Source: JBBDJB01 sp040880125
Lineage (GTDB): Bacteria; Planctomycetota; Planctomycetia; Pirellulales; JBBDJB01
Direction: 5' to 3'
NCBI GenBank assembly: GCA_040880125.1
Contig: JBBDJB010000003.1
Location: 62,001 to 126,000 of the forward strand
Length of the DNA: 64,000 nt
The notes under the pieces were generated by a model, which did not search any database, was not told the DNA's origin, and saw only the letters and a program-made list of their open reading frames with translations. Every line of letters starts with the position of its first letter. The stretch's first letter is position 1. Below are positions 16,632-26,135 of the stretch, piece by piece. A program made the position numbers and the translations under genes.

Positions 16632-18293
16632 ATGACTGACGCCGCCCCGAAACATTCCGGCAGTGCGAATCTGGTCGACCTGTGCGGCCGGGAGCTGGGC
16701 AACTATCTCATTCTGCGGCGGCTCGGGCGCGGGGCCATGGCCGATGTCTACTTAGCCGAGCAGCGCTCGCTCCGCCGGCAGGTCGCCCTCAAGGTGCTCC
16801 GCAGCGATCTGGCGAATGACGAAATCTACGTGAAGCGTTTCCACCACGAGGCCATGGCCGCCGCCTCGCTGGTTCACGCCAACATCGTCCAAATTCACGA
16901 AGTAGGCGATGTCGACGGCATCCACTTCATTGCGCAAGAGTACGTCGCCGGTCGAAACCTGGGCGACATCATCCGCCGCAACGGGCCGGTCGATTACCCG
17001 CTGGCGGCGACCATCATGCGTCAGGTGACCGCCGCGCTGCACAAAGCCGCGGAAGAGGGCATCGTGCACCGCGACATCAAGCCGGAGAACATCATGCTCG
17101 CCCGCACTGGCGAGGTGAAGGTCGCGGACTTCGGACTGGCCCGCGTGTACGGCGGTGAGAAGGTCGACCTGACGCAGGAAGGCGTGACCATGGGCACGCC
17201 GCTGTACATGAGCCCTGAGCAGATCGAGGGCAAGCCGCTCGACCCGCGGAGCGACATCTACTCCTTCGGGGTCACCTGCTATCACATGCTCGCGGGCCGG
17301 CCGCCCTTCCAAGGTGAGACGGCATTGGCGGTGGCCGTCCGCCACATGAACACCACCGCCGAGCCGCTCGAGAACATTCGTAGTGACGTCCCCAGCGGCC
17401 TGTCGCGCATCGTTCATAAGATGCTGGGCAAGAAGCCCGAGGACCGCTATCAGAGCGCGAAGCTTCTGCTGCAGGAACTGAGAAAGCTGGCCGTCAACGG
17501 CACGACCGCAGATAGTTCAAGCGCGCTGGCCGATTGGGACAGTACCGACCTGCTGACCGAGTCGGATGCGCGAATCGACGCCACGCAGCGGCTCGACGTG
17601 CTGATGAAGACTAGCGCGATGTTGACGCCGCGGCGCATTCCGGTGGGGCTCATCACGGCGGTCGCGATCGGCTGCTTGATCATGGGCGGCCTAATCGCCT
17701 GGATCGCGCGATCACCGTCTCCGCTGCAGGGTGCCGACACGGCCGAGGTTCCGCGCCGCAGTTCCGCCTGGGGACAGTTGTATCACGCGAAGATGTCAGT
17801 GACCGACAGCGAGTCGGCGTGGCTGGCCGTCGGAAAATACTATCCAACGGAGGAGTACGCGGTCCGCCTTGCCAAGGAAGGTTTGGTGCGGTACTACCTC
17901 TCGCAACCCGACGAGTTGCACAAAGCACTGCCTATTCTGGAAGAATTCAGCCTCCACGAGAACGACAATTCTGCTCGGGCGTTCGGGCTGGCGGGCAAGT
18001 GCATCGCCCTGTTTTTGCTGAACCGGCAGGACCAGGCCAAGGAGGCCGCCCAGGAACTGACCAGCGATCTGGTCGATCAACTCGATCCGCGGATGCGGCA
18101 GATGCTCGCCGAAGTCTCCGGCACGTACGAAGACACCATGAGCAGCCAGGTCCTCGAGCAGTTGCAGCGCCCCACCGATCCGGACGTTGAACCCGAGGCA
18201 GAACCCGACGCGGACGCGGACGCCCAAACCAATCCGGACGCAGAAGCCCAAACCAATCCGGACGCAGACGCCGCACCGCCGGACGACACGTAA
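16632..18293 (+). CDS. membrane-anchored serine/threonine protein kinase
   Basis: A Hanks-type kinase of 553 residues. The catalytic domain spans residues ~24-290: glycine loop GRGAMADV (33-40 region), VALK Lys54, alpha-C Glu73, HRDIKPEN with Asp148, DFG with Asp166, and the activation segment end GTPLYMSPEQ. One transmembrane helix (~residues 337-358, LITAVAIGCLIMGGLIAWIA) separates it from a ~190-residue outside part that is mostly helical (LHKALPILEEF, AKEAAQEL), TPR-like. The last ~30 residues are an acidic Asp/Ala/Pro repeat encoded by a short DNA repeat (about 18190-18280). Such kinases are abundant in planctomycetes. It stands next to the flagellar cluster but on the opposite strand; ligand and substrates are unknown. 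Confidence 0.93.
   Translation: MTDAAPKHSGSANLVDLCGRELGNYLILRRLGRGAMADVYLAEQRSLRRQVALKVLRSDLANDEIYVKRFHHEAMAAASLVHANIVQIHEVGDVDGIHFIAQEYVAGRNLGDIIRRNGPVDYPLAATIMRQVTAALHKAAEEGIVHRDIKPENIMLARTGEVKVADFGLARVYGGEKVDLTQEGVTMGTPLYMSPEQIEGKPLDPRSDIYSFGVTCYHMLAGRPPFQGETALAVAVRHMNTTAEPLENIRSDVPSGLSRIVHKMLGKKPEDRYQSAKLLLQELRKLAVNGTTADSSSALADWDSTDLLTESDARIDATQRLDVLMKTSAMLTPRRIPVGLITAVAIGCLIMGGLIAWIARSPSPLQGADTAEVPRRSSAWGQLYHAKMSVTDSESAWLAVGKYYPTEEYAVRLAKEGLVRYYLSQPDELHKALPILEEFSLHENDNSARAFGLAGKCIALFLLNRQDQAKEAAQELTSDLVDQLDPRMRQMLAEVSGTYEDTMSSQVLEQLQRPTDPDVEPEAEPDADADAQTNPDAEAQTNPDADAAPPDDT
18196..18272 (+). repeat. Short tandem repeat in the kinase gene
   Basis: The unit GCCCAAACCAATCCGGACGC occurs twice, 24 bases apart (copies start near 18221 and 18245), within a GAC/GCG-rich stretch. 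It encodes the repeated AQTNPDA tail motif and is in frame, so repeat-number changes would only alter tail length. Confidence 0.75.
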
Positions 18294-18391
18294 AGGTCGC
18301 CGCGGCCGCTGTGTAGCTCGACTGGTAAAAACTCAGCCGATCCGGAGCCAAGCTGGATTTTCGCGAATTCAGAAATGACCGGCGGTGACGC

Positions 18392-18895
18392 CTACGCTTC
18401 TAACGAAAACCCCTCCGCAAAATCGTCGGGCAGAGGCGAGTCCAGCGGCAGGATTGTACCTGACCGATGCTCGGACAGGTCACTTTGGGCGACTGACGCC
18501 GTCCTTCCATTATCCTCACTATGGGACTGCAGCTTTTCGAGTACAGCCAGCCACGTCTCGCGCTCAATCTGGAGCACGTCCAGCACGTCGTTGAGCTTCG
18601 CCGGGTCGCGGTCGCGCCGTGCCTCGGTCAGCGTACGGATAAGAAATACGTATAAGCTAACCGTACGCCGGCCCAATTCCGACGTGTCCGAACTGGCAGA
18701 GGCCATCAGTTCGGCCAGGATGCTTCGGCAGCGGATGATCGACTCGGTCGCTTGCTCATCCTGATCGTGTTCCCAGTTTTGCCGCGCCGTCGCGCCAAAG
18801 CGGATCGCACCCTCGATGAGCATCACTCGCAGTCGCTGCGGGCTGGCAGCCTCGACCTGGTTGGCCAGATAGGCTTCTCGCGTGAGCGGGGCCAT
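18392..18895 (-). CDS. fliS: flagellar export chaperone FliS
   Basis: Binds flagellin in the cytoplasm and keeps it unfolded for secretion. The helical FliS pattern is seen in residues 5-125: YLANQVEAASPQRLRVMLIEGAIRFGATAR, then RCRSILAELMAS and TVSLYVFLIRTLTEARR. The protein is longer than usual (167 residues against ~130) because of a polar, acidic C-terminal tail after residue 125. It is the last gene of the flagellar run, 84 bases downstream of fliD. The helix pattern plus its fliD-fliC neighbourhood makes the call firm. Confidence 0.88.
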   Translation of the reverse strand: MAPLTREAYLANQVEAASPQRLRVMLIEGAIRFGATARQNWEHDQDEQATESIIRCRSILAELMASASSDTSELGRRTVSLYVFLIRTLTEARRDRDPAKLNDVLDVLQIERETWLAVLEKLQSHSEDNGRTASVAQSDLSEHRSGTILPLDSPLPDDFAEGFSLEA

Positions 18896-18979
18896 TGAAA
18901 TGCTCCTCCCTGATGGATGGTTGATGTGCTGGGCGGGCTTATCCCGCCGGCTGTCCGTACTTTCTAACGCTCATCTCCG

Positions 18980-21718
18980 CTATGACGCAGGCGTCACGTG
19001 CAGCGGCGCAATTGCCTGAATCTGCCCGATCGAGTCGATCGAGCTCTGCATCTTTCCGATCGTCAGCTCCAGGCGGAAGAACTCCAGCAGAAGCCGCTCC
19101 CGCTGCCGTGACAGACGGTCGTTGAAGAAGGCAATACGGTCCGCGTTGGACTCAGTCTTGTTGTTCAGCGTGCGCGAGCGGTTTACCAGCAGTGAGTTTT
19201 CCTCGCCTGCCAGAGCCTCAGCCACTTTGTCGAGCCGGGCGACGAAGCCGAGCTGCTTGGTTGCGAAAAGATCACGAACGGCCTGCGGGTTCTCGGCGAA
19301 GGCCGCCTGAAGCTGTTCCTGGTCGAACGTGAGCTTGCCGTTTTCGCCCAAGCGAATGCCGACCGACTCGAGCGATTGAAGCTCGCCCACGCCGGCGATC
19401 CTGCCGGAAAACAGCCGCGACAGGTCGGAGTCGACCCGAAGCGCCTCGTTCGATCCGAACAGCACTCCGGTGGTATTCTCCGTCGCGTTGAAAAAGGTCG
19501 CCTCGGTCAGCTTGTCGCGTAGTCGGTTGTAGGCGCTTACCAACTGCGTAACGCCGCTGACCAGTGACTTGTCGGAGCCGGTTACCGAGACGGTCACCGG
19601 CTGTTGCGAAGTACCGTTGATCGTGGCACTGAGCCCCGGCACTACTTCTTCGAAAGTGTTGGAATTGGAAGCGAGCAGCACGCCGGCCCCTAGGCTGTCG
19701 GGCGAGCCAAACAGCAGCAGTGAATCCTGAGCCGCGACGACCTCCTGAAACTTCAGCGAATCGTTCGACGATTCCACCAGCAGCGCCCCGGCGCGGCCGG
19801 GAATTTCGCTCAACAGCGAGAGCCGGTGCGGGTTGTCCCCAATACCGGTGCTGATGACTCCCGCCGTGACGCCAGCTCCCAGCGCATTGATCTTCTCGAC
19901 CAGGTCGGCAAGCGTATCATCCTCGTCGATGTCCAACTCGATCGCGGTCGAGCCGTCGATCGCTTGCGTCGGGGTTCCCTCAATATCGATTTCGACAGCC
20001 GTGCCCGCCAACTTCAACCGCTCAGCCACGCGGCCGTTGCCGACGTCCGTCACGGTGAGCGTCTGGGTGCCGCCGGCCTGGTCGACGAGCAGAACGCCGT
20101 CACCAGTGTCGTTGATCCGGGCTTCGACCTCGATGCTCAGGCTGTTGATCTCGTTGATCACATCGCCGACGGTCGTGGCCCCGGCAATCGTCAGATTCAC
20201 GGCGCCGGAATTGCCGGCCGAGTCGGTGATCAAGAACGATCCACTGCCGACGCCTTCGCCATAGTTTAGCGACGCGAGCTTCGTCCCCGCGCCGATGATT
20301 TGCAGATTGAGCGAGCCGCTGTTGACCGACGCATCCGCGACGTCCACAGCAATTCCCAATGCCTCGGCGGTATTCGTGCCGTCGCCGCTGGCGATGATTA
20401 AATTGTTGGCCGTTGCGCCGGTGGTATCCTGCAGAATGATCCCGTTACGCGACCCATTGAGCCGCGCCGTGATGCCGACGCTGGCGTCATTGATCGCCTC
20501 GATGACATCGTCGAGCGTATCGGACCCGGCCAGATCGACCGAGTCGGTGGCACCGCTGCGGTCGGTCAACTCGATCAGGCCGAGCGATGCGTAGCCCTGG
20601 CCGCCATTGAGCGTCGACAACAGCGACGTCTTCAGCCCCGCTTGAAGTCGCGCGCCGCTGATCAGGCCACCGGTTGCCGCTCCCGTTAGTCCCAGCTCTT
20701 CGGCGAGTTGCCCGCCGGAAGCACTGCTGACCGAGAACGTTCCGCCGGTGTCGCTGGTCAGGTCCGTCAACTCGATCCGATCGCCGTCGCTGCTGATCGC
20801 CGCGCTGAGCCTCGCCGGATCGGCCTCATTGAGCGCGTCGACCAGTTCGCCCAGCGTGGAGACGTCGCCCAGGTCGATCGACAGCGCATCGCTGCCGTCG
20901 CGGAAGGTTATCTCCAGGTCGGCCAGTGCATCGCGGAGCGACAGCCCATTGCCGCCACGCAGGGCTGCGAGCTTCAGGCCGTTGTGCAGCCGCAGGACGT
21001 CCTGGCCGGTGGCCACTTCCGAACTGGTTTGCAGCAGGATTCCCAGGTCGGCCGCAGTGGTGCCGCCATCGACTTCCTGCACGGTCAGGCTGCCCGCCCC
21101 TCCGGTCTGATCGGTCAGCCGGATGGAGTCGCCGTGCGTGGTGGCCTGGACGTTGACGGCTTCGCTCGTATTGATCGCCTTGAGCACATCGTCGACCGTG
21201 GCGGCGAATCGCAAATCGACGACCGCGCTGGCGCCGCTGCGGTCGGTGACACGGATCTTGCCCCGGCTGATACCCTCGCCACCGTTGAGACGATCCAGCG
21301 CAATCGCATCATCGAGAAAGCCGCCAAAGCGAAACGTCAGCGAACCGGCGCCGATCGGCTCGTCGAGACTGGCAAGACCGCCGCTGAGCAATTGCTGCGA
21401 GGTCGCCTGGCGGACGGGCGTGAGCGCGAAGTTCCCCAGCGGCGGGTTGCCCGTCACGCTGACGCTGAGCAGCGCGGTGTCGGACGAGGTGGCTTGGCGC
21501 TGCTCGAAGGTGCTCGCCTCGCCCAGGCTGGCCGCTGCGAACTGCACTCCCAGGGTCAGCGCGGTCAACGCGCCTACGGCGACGTTCTGGGACTGAAGAT
21601 CCTTGTTCCGTGCGGTGAGCAGATCCCGCGGCCGGCCGGCGATCTGTATCAACTGATTGACCATCTGCTCGATCGGCACGCCGGTGATCAGGCCGACGGA
21701 AGATTGAATCTGTCCCAT
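18980..21718 (-). CDS. fliD: flagellar filament cap protein FliD (hook-associated protein 2)
   Basis: Forms the cap under which flagellin subunits assemble at the filament tip. The N-terminal FliD_N domain (SSVGLITGVPIEQMVNQLIQI) covers residues ~5-105 and FliD_C (ISATINGTSQQPVTVSV, then VTQLVSAYNRLRDKLTEATF) covers ~655-905, ending with the coiled-coil stalk. At 912 residues it is about twice a typical FliD. The extra middle holds four repeats starting near residues 141, 248, 364 and 478, each built like LNGGXGXXXGXIXITD...VDL...DVIXXIN, which match the Flagellin_IN-type hook motif and recur every ~110 residues. Similar modules occur in FlgL. Downstream: fliS; upstream: fliC. Confidence 0.93.
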   Translation of the reverse strand: MGQIQSSVGLITGVPIEQMVNQLIQIAGRPRDLLTARNKDLQSQNVAVGALTALTLGVQFAAASLGEASTFEQRQATSSDTALLSVSVTGNPPLGNFALTPVRQATSQQLLSGGLASLDEPIGAGSLTFRFGGFLDDAIALDRLNGGEGISRGKIRVTDRSGASAVVDLRFAATVDDVLKAINTSEAVNVQATTHGDSIRLTDQTGGAGSLTVQEVDGGTTAADLGILLQTSSEVATGQDVLRLHNGLKLAALRGGNGLSLRDALADLEITFRDGSDALSIDLGDVSTLGELVDALNEADPARLSAAISSDGDRIELTDLTSDTGGTFSVSSASGGQLAEELGLTGAATGGLISGARLQAGLKTSLLSTLNGGQGYASLGLIELTDRSGATDSVDLAGSDTLDDVIEAINDASVGITARLNGSRNGIILQDTTGATANNLIIASGDGTNTAEALGIAVDVADASVNSGSLNLQIIGAGTKLASLNYGEGVGSGSFLITDSAGNSGAVNLTIAGATTVGDVINEINSLSIEVEARINDTGDGVLLVDQAGGTQTLTVTDVGNGRVAERLKLAGTAVEIDIEGTPTQAIDGSTAIELDIDEDDTLADLVEKINALGAGVTAGVISTGIGDNPHRLSLLSEIPGRAGALLVESSNDSLKFQEVVAAQDSLLLFGSPDSLGAGVLLASNSNTFEEVVPGLSATINGTSQQPVTVSVTGSDKSLVSGVTQLVSAYNRLRDKLTEATFFNATENTTGVLFGSNEALRVDSDLSRLFSGRIAGVGELQSLESVGIRLGENGKLTFDQEQLQAAFAENPQAVRDLFATKQLGFVARLDKVAEALAGEENSLLVNRSRTLNNKTESNADRIAFFNDRLSRQRERLLLEFFRLELTIGKMQSSIDSIGQIQAIAPLHVTPAS

Positions 21719-22092
21719 GGCGATCGACGTGATACGTGTTTCGGCGGACGGTCGTGATTAAGTCGGCACAGCAGGCGCCCGTAATATGCCAGACGGGGCG
21801 TATCCCTTCTTAGATCGGCAAAGTCGACCCCGTGCCTGCAGACTCGATGCGGTATTCATTACCCAAACGCTGCAATCGCACCTCGACTCGATGTGCATGC
21901 ATCGTGGAAACTTACGCGAACGAAAACGAAAACCGGCCCGCCCCCCGTTTGGAAGCGGACCGGTGTTGATAATCGTAGCAGGCCCCTCTCCCCGACCCTC
22001 TCCCAGAGGGAGAGGGAGTTTTTGGCAAGTCCTCTCCCGGAGGGAGAAGGAGTTTTTGGGGAATGCCCTCTCCCCGAGTGGCTTCGCACGGC
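21719..22092. other. Intergenic stretch between fliC and fliD with repeats and a weak sigma-54-like site
   Basis: Contains two copies of dispersed repeat C (21983-22079). On the minus strand, TGGCATATTACGGGC (21777-21791) has GG and GC separated by 10 bases, the sigma-54 spacing, and would start transcription about 44 bases before fliD. The -12 part (GGGC instead of TTGC) is poor, so this is only a weak candidate. No gene seen. Confidence 0.45.
21983..22079. repeat. Dispersed repeat C, two copies
   Basis: Alternating CCCTCTCCC and GGGAGAGGG arms form hairpins (CCCTCTCCCAGAGGGAGAGG and a second diverged copy). The same family occurs at 31954-31989, 36235-36304 and 39672-39705. Confidence 0.75.
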
Positions 22093-24216
22093 TTATCGCA
22101 GCAGCGACAGCACATTTTGGGGATTGCTGTTGGCGATGGCCAGAACCGCCGTACCCGCCTGCACTAGAATCTGACCGCGGGTGAGCTTCGCGCTTTCGGC
22201 GGCGAAGTCCGCGTCGCGGATGACGCTCTCGGCATCGATCAGGTTCACCAGCGTGTCGTTCAGGGCGGCGATGTTCGTATCCACGGTCGTCCGCTGGAAC
22301 GCACCCAGCCGACCACGCAGGCTGGTGACTTGGTCGATGGCCTCTTCGACGATCAAGGCCGCCTTCGTGGAGTCGGTATCCAAGGCGGCGCCTCCGCCGG
22401 CGCCCAGCTCGAACAGCTTTCCGTTGATCCCGCCCAGCGAGGCGGTGTTTACACTCTTGATGCCGAGCCGGGCCTGCTGGTTGCTGACCACGTCCGGGCC
22501 GAGTTGGAACAGCGCGCCGCCACCGGTGATGTTGAACTGGATCGAGCCGGTGAAGCTGGCGTCGATGTCCAGGCTCAAATCGAGCGTGGCGGTATTAATG
22601 GAGAGACGGTTGCCGTCGCCGCTGGCGTTTACGCCGTTGACCTTGGCGACAACGTCGACGCCAACTTCACGCTTACCGCCGTCGCCGATGGCCGTAGTGA
22701 AGGTGCCGTCGCTCTCTTCCTGGATGATCCGCACGTCGACGAAAGCGTTCGTGCCGTATTGGGTCGACGAAAGCTCCAGCGTGGTGCCGTTAGCCGCCGC
22801 CTCGACGCCCGTGGCGTCCTTGACCTGGTTCACTTGAGCCACCAGGTCAGCGATGCTGGAGCCGGCCTTGACGTTGAACACTTCCGCGCCCAGGGCACCG
22901 GCCAACTCGAACACCACGTCTTCGGCCAGCCCGCCGGAGGCATCCACGCCGTCGGCCAAATCGACAATCGTCGGATCGGTGTCCGTGCCGGCGTTGAACG
23001 TGCCGTCGCCGTCGGAGGTGGTCAGGCTGGCGCTGAAGTTGGTCAGGTCCGAAATGGCCGAGACGATGTCGGCCAGGTCGATGTCGGAGTCGTCGTCAAC
23101 GGCAACCGTGATGTTGTTGTCCTCGTCGACCGTGACGTTCACGATGCCGGCGCCCAGGTCCTGGGAGTCGTCGAACGTGATGGTGCCGTTGAAGTCGGCG
23201 CCCGTCTGCGTCGAGGTGATCGTGATCACGTCGTCGTCGTCGATTGCGTCAACACCGTCGCTGGTGACGTCGGAGAAGGTGGTCTCATCGCCGGCGGCAA
23301 CTACGGTCGCTCCGCCGCTGGCGGTGGTGGCCGAAAACTCGTCCAAGGCATCGATGGCCGCGGTCACGTCGTCAACATCCGCCGTTCCCAGGTCGATCGT
23401 AACGGTAATCGTATCGGTTCCGTCGAACACGGCTGAGGCATCGCCACTGGACGGCAAGCCATCTTCGATGACCACGTTGATGTCGTTCCCGAGCGTGCCG
23501 TCTAGGCCCTCGCCCGACGTCACGTCGATGTCGATCGAGCCACTGGTGGCCGTCAGCGTCAGCGTACCGCTGGCCTGCACGGCGGCCGCCGAATCGTTGA
23601 ACGTCAATGAACCGGTGGAACCGGCGGCGGCGGTGGCGGCTGGAATGCTCGTCACGTCGACCTGCGCCTGGGTGGCGGCGGTCGTGACGCTCACGTCAAC
23701 GCTCACACTACCCGTCTCGCCCAGGCTGGCCTGGTCGATCTTCAGATCGCGAATCTTGCCGAAGTTGCTGGTGGCGCTGGTCAAGAAGTCCAGGCTGCCG
23801 TCCAGTAGCTTCCGGCCCTGGAAGCTGGTCGTCTGCGAGATCCGGTTTAATGCTTCCAGCGACGAGTCGATTTGAATCTGGTTGGCGGCGATCTGGGCGT
23901 CGCTCAAAGCGCCGGTGTTGGCCGCCTCGGTGACCAGGCCGCGGATATCGTTCAAGAGCGAGCTCACCTGGCCCAGCGCGCTGTCCGCGGTGGCGATGAT
24001 CTGGTTCGCCCGTTCACTGTTGGTAATTGCGGATTCAACACTGACGATGTCGCTGCGCAAGTTTTCGCTGGCGATCAAACCGGCCGGGTCGTCCTTACCG
24101 CTGTTGATTCGCAAGCCCGTGCTCAACCGGGTCAGGGCTTCCTGCAACTGGTTGTTCGAGCGCTTCAGAACGGTTTGAGTGAGCAGCGAGCTGACGTTGG
24201 TGTTGATACGGGCCAT
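22093..24216 (-). CDS. fliC: flagellin
   Basis: The filament subunit, secreted through the flagellar apparatus. The N-terminal D0/D1 helices are well conserved (MARINTNVSSLLTQ; LSTGLRINSGKDDPAGLIAS) and so is the C-terminal D0 (DADFAAESAKLTRGQILVQAGTA...QNVLSLLR). The 707-residue length is well above the 270-500 usual for bacteria. The middle (~residues 180-530) is very acidic with many Asp, Thr and Gly residues (e.g. DAIDDDDVITITSTQTG) and several short beta-repeat motifs, and is probably exposed on the filament surface. ATG 24216 follows AAGGGG. csrA lies upstream and fliD downstream, as expected for late flagellar genes. Confidence 0.95.
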   Translation of the reverse strand: MARINTNVSSLLTQTVLKRSNNQLQEALTRLSTGLRINSGKDDPAGLIASENLRSDIVSVESAITNSERANQIIATADSALGQVSSLLNDIRGLVTEAANTGALSDAQIAANQIQIDSSLEALNRISQTTSFQGRKLLDGSLDFLTSATSNFGKIRDLKIDQASLGETGSVSVDVSVTTAATQAQVDVTSIPAATAAAGSTGSLTFNDSAAAVQASGTLTLTATSGSIDIDVTSGEGLDGTLGNDINVVIEDGLPSSGDASAVFDGTDTITVTIDLGTADVDDVTAAIDALDEFSATTASGGATVVAAGDETTFSDVTSDGVDAIDDDDVITITSTQTGADFNGTITFDDSQDLGAGIVNVTVDEDNNITVAVDDDSDIDLADIVSAISDLTNFSASLTTSDGDGTFNAGTDTDPTIVDLADGVDASGGLAEDVVFELAGALGAEVFNVKAGSSIADLVAQVNQVKDATGVEAAANGTTLELSSTQYGTNAFVDVRIIQEESDGTFTTAIGDGGKREVGVDVVAKVNGVNASGDGNRLSINTATLDLSLDIDASFTGSIQFNITGGGALFQLGPDVVSNQQARLGIKSVNTASLGGINGKLFELGAGGGAALDTDSTKAALIVEEAIDQVTSLRGRLGAFQRTTVDTNIAALNDTLVNLIDAESVIRDADFAAESAKLTRGQILVQAGTAVLAIANSNPQNVLSLLR

Positions 24217-24828
24217 CTAAGGAACCCCTTCGAATTAAGGTCTGGCTTGCGGCCGCCCGGAGGTGAGAACCTTGCCGTTCCGGTTGCGGCGGGTGTGTAT
24301 TTGGTTGGGTAGGGCTGAGTATGGGGAAGCAGGAAGGTTCTCGCGAGGTCGCGGCTCGCAACTATAGGTGACGATTCTTCCTGATGCGGTCGGAAGTCTC
24401 GATTTTTTGTTTTGGCACTTTCGGGATCCAAGGAACTCCTGCGAAGGCGTCCCGCTAAAGCGCTCGCCGTCATGCACTCCGCTTGCCCGCCCCGCGGCGC
24501 GCGACCCGGTCCGCTGCTCGAGCCAGGGTGAACTGGCGGACGCTGGCGTGGCAGTCCTCGGGGTAACTAGTGCTTCTATCGTCGGCGGGGAAATGCCGCT
24601 TTAGGTAATCTAGGCGAACCGATCCCCTGCACCGCCCCAAACCTAGCTTCCTGTCTTCCGTTCAGCCCGCCTCAGTGCGGTGTTTGCGGGAAATGTTCTG
24701 CTTTCCCAGGAGCTTTCGCTCTGCATATTCGGGCGCGCCGTACTCTGTCGTTGCAATCGACACTGGTGGAACGTCCTCGATTTTTTTGCAAGGTCAGAAG
24801 GCCGATCCCGCTGCCGGACTTCGTCCGT
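24217..24828. other. fliC leader and fliC-csrA gap, inverted repeat, no gene
   Basis: GAGAACCTT at 24265-24273 pairs with AAGGTTCTC at 24334-24342, so the minus-strand fliC leader can fold into a long-range stem about 50-125 bases upstream of the ATG. No convincing sigma-28 or sigma-54 promoter was found. Several short frames here are not supported. Confidence 0.5.
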
Positions 24829-25080
24829 CTATCTTTTGGCATCCCGCGAATTGTTGCGATGCGAACGGCCGCCAAGCGGTTCGGTATCGCCCGGCTGCAA
24901 TTGGCTGGCGCGGCGATTTTCCCGCTGGATCGCCTCGTACACTTCCTGCCGATGCACAGGGATTTCCGTTGGCGCCTCGATGCCAAGCCGAACCTTGTCG
25001 CCGCGAATATCGACGATCGTGACGACGATGTTATCGCCGATCATGATGCTTTCGTCGCGTTGTCTCGACAGGACAAGCAT
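24829..25080 (-). CDS. csrA: carbon storage regulator CsrA
   Basis: An RNA-binding dimer that represses translation by binding GGA motifs near ribosome sites. The 83-residue protein has the full CsrA core, MLVLSRQRDESIMIGDNIVV, GDKVRLGIEAPTEIPVHRQEVYEAI, including the conserved Arg near residue 44 used in RNA contact. The ~25-residue basic, polar extension beyond the core is longer than in Escherichia. In bacteria with FliW, CsrA blocks flagellin translation until FliW sequesters it, and fliW sits about 290 bases upstream and fliC downstream here. Confidence 0.95.
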   Translation of the reverse strand: MLVLSRQRDESIMIGDNIVVTIVDIRGDKVRLGIEAPTEIPVHRQEVYEAIQRENRRASQLQPGDTEPLGGRSHRNNSRDAKR

Positions 25081-25366
25081 CGAGGACTCCTTCCTGCATC
25101 CGAGTCGTCAGCCGCCGGCGCAGCTTTTCAGCGCAGCGGCTTCTCGGTGTGGGGTGATGGTTTTAGGCGGGGAGTATCAGGGGCAGGGTGTCGTGCGGTG
25201 GAACGGGACGCTTTTGCTCGTAGAAGCCCGGATGAGCGTCACGGCTGGCCCCTCCAGCAGGACAATTCCATGTTTCGCGTGCTACTGCTCGGGCCGGCCC
25301 AGCAGTGCATTATCTTTGCCTTCAGTGCAATTGGCGATTTCTTGCAAAAGCCGACAAGCGGCACAC

Positions 25367-25816
25367 CTAGGCGCTCTTTCTCAGGCGGGTGGTTTGATCC
25401 TGCAGCACGTATTGCAACGGGTGGGGATCCTTGGCAACGATCTGGCAACCCAGTCGCCGGCCGAGGTGGATCACCAGCGGCGCCTTGAGGTTCAACGTGA
25501 TATAGTCCTGATTCTTGTTTACGATGACCAGCACCTGGGCGTCGGCCACGCGGCCCAGCGCCAGTGGCGCCAGTTCCCGGCCAGACACTCGCACGCGATA
25601 GTCCGGCACGAAACGGCGTGGACTGACGACCGCCAGGGCAATCTCCGGCCGCTCAATACTCTGGAGCCAGCCCAGCATGTCGAGCTGGGCGTCGGCCAGT
25701 AGCACCCACTGCCGGCACTCCTCCATGCCCAGGATGCCCTTGGGAAAGTGCAGGATGTCGTCCGACTCGATTTCGACCGGGCCGAAACGGCTAGTGGTGA
25801 TTTCCATGGCGACCAT
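25367..25816 (-). CDS. fliW: flagellar assembly factor FliW
   Basis: Binds CsrA or flagellin in the cytoplasm, coupling flagellin translation to secretion. The 149-residue protein shows FliW landmarks: an N-terminal FGPVEIESDDILHFPKGILGME, WLQSIERPEIALAVVSPRRFVPDY near residue 50, and ILVNKNQDYITLNLKAPLV-like text (VIVNKNQDYITLNLKAPLV) near 100. Two in-frame start codons exist (ATG 25816 and 25807); the first is used here. It lies 286 bases upstream of csrA with no gene in between. Confidence 0.92.
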   Translation of the reverse strand: MVAMEITTSRFGPVEIESDDILHFPKGILGMEECRQWVLLADAQLDMLGWLQSIERPEIALAVVSPRRFVPDYRVRVSGRELAPLALGRVADAQVLVIVNKNQDYITLNLKAPLVIHLGRRLGCQIVAKDPHPLQYVLQDQTTRLRKSA

Positions 25817-26135
25817 GCTTCCTTGCTCGCCGGGGGCGATGCTCGTGAGGCGTCCTTGCGTCCGATGCGGTTTTATCGCCGACTTCGCGCCGGTGCCGCT
25901 GTGCTCACCGTGCCTCGGCCGCGGCAGTCACCAGGCACTAGCGAAGTGCGGAATACGCCCACGGCCGTGCCGGGACGATCCAACCCCTACAATGTCACTC
26001 GTTCGCGCGCTACAAAGGCGCACATAAGCTACATCGGCCGCCGATGATCCGGGGGAACAGGAAAAACAGACGTGAAGGGCCGCCGGCTGCCTCACTTCTA
26101 CTGGACTTAATCGAGGGGCCGTAGCGCCCGGCAAA
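25817..26135. other. Gap between flgL and fliW, no gene or clear promoter
   Basis: The DNA is GC-rich without a supported frame or any repeat I recognise. A promoter for fliW-csrA would be expected here, but I see no -24/-12 or sigma-28 match. Confidence 0.4.

Noticed and set aside
20708..21757. Long plus-strand frame opposite fliD
   Set aside because: Antisense to a well-supported gene, no domain.
22330..24312. Several plus-strand frames opposite fliC
   Set aside because: Shadows of the Asp-rich flagellin codons.
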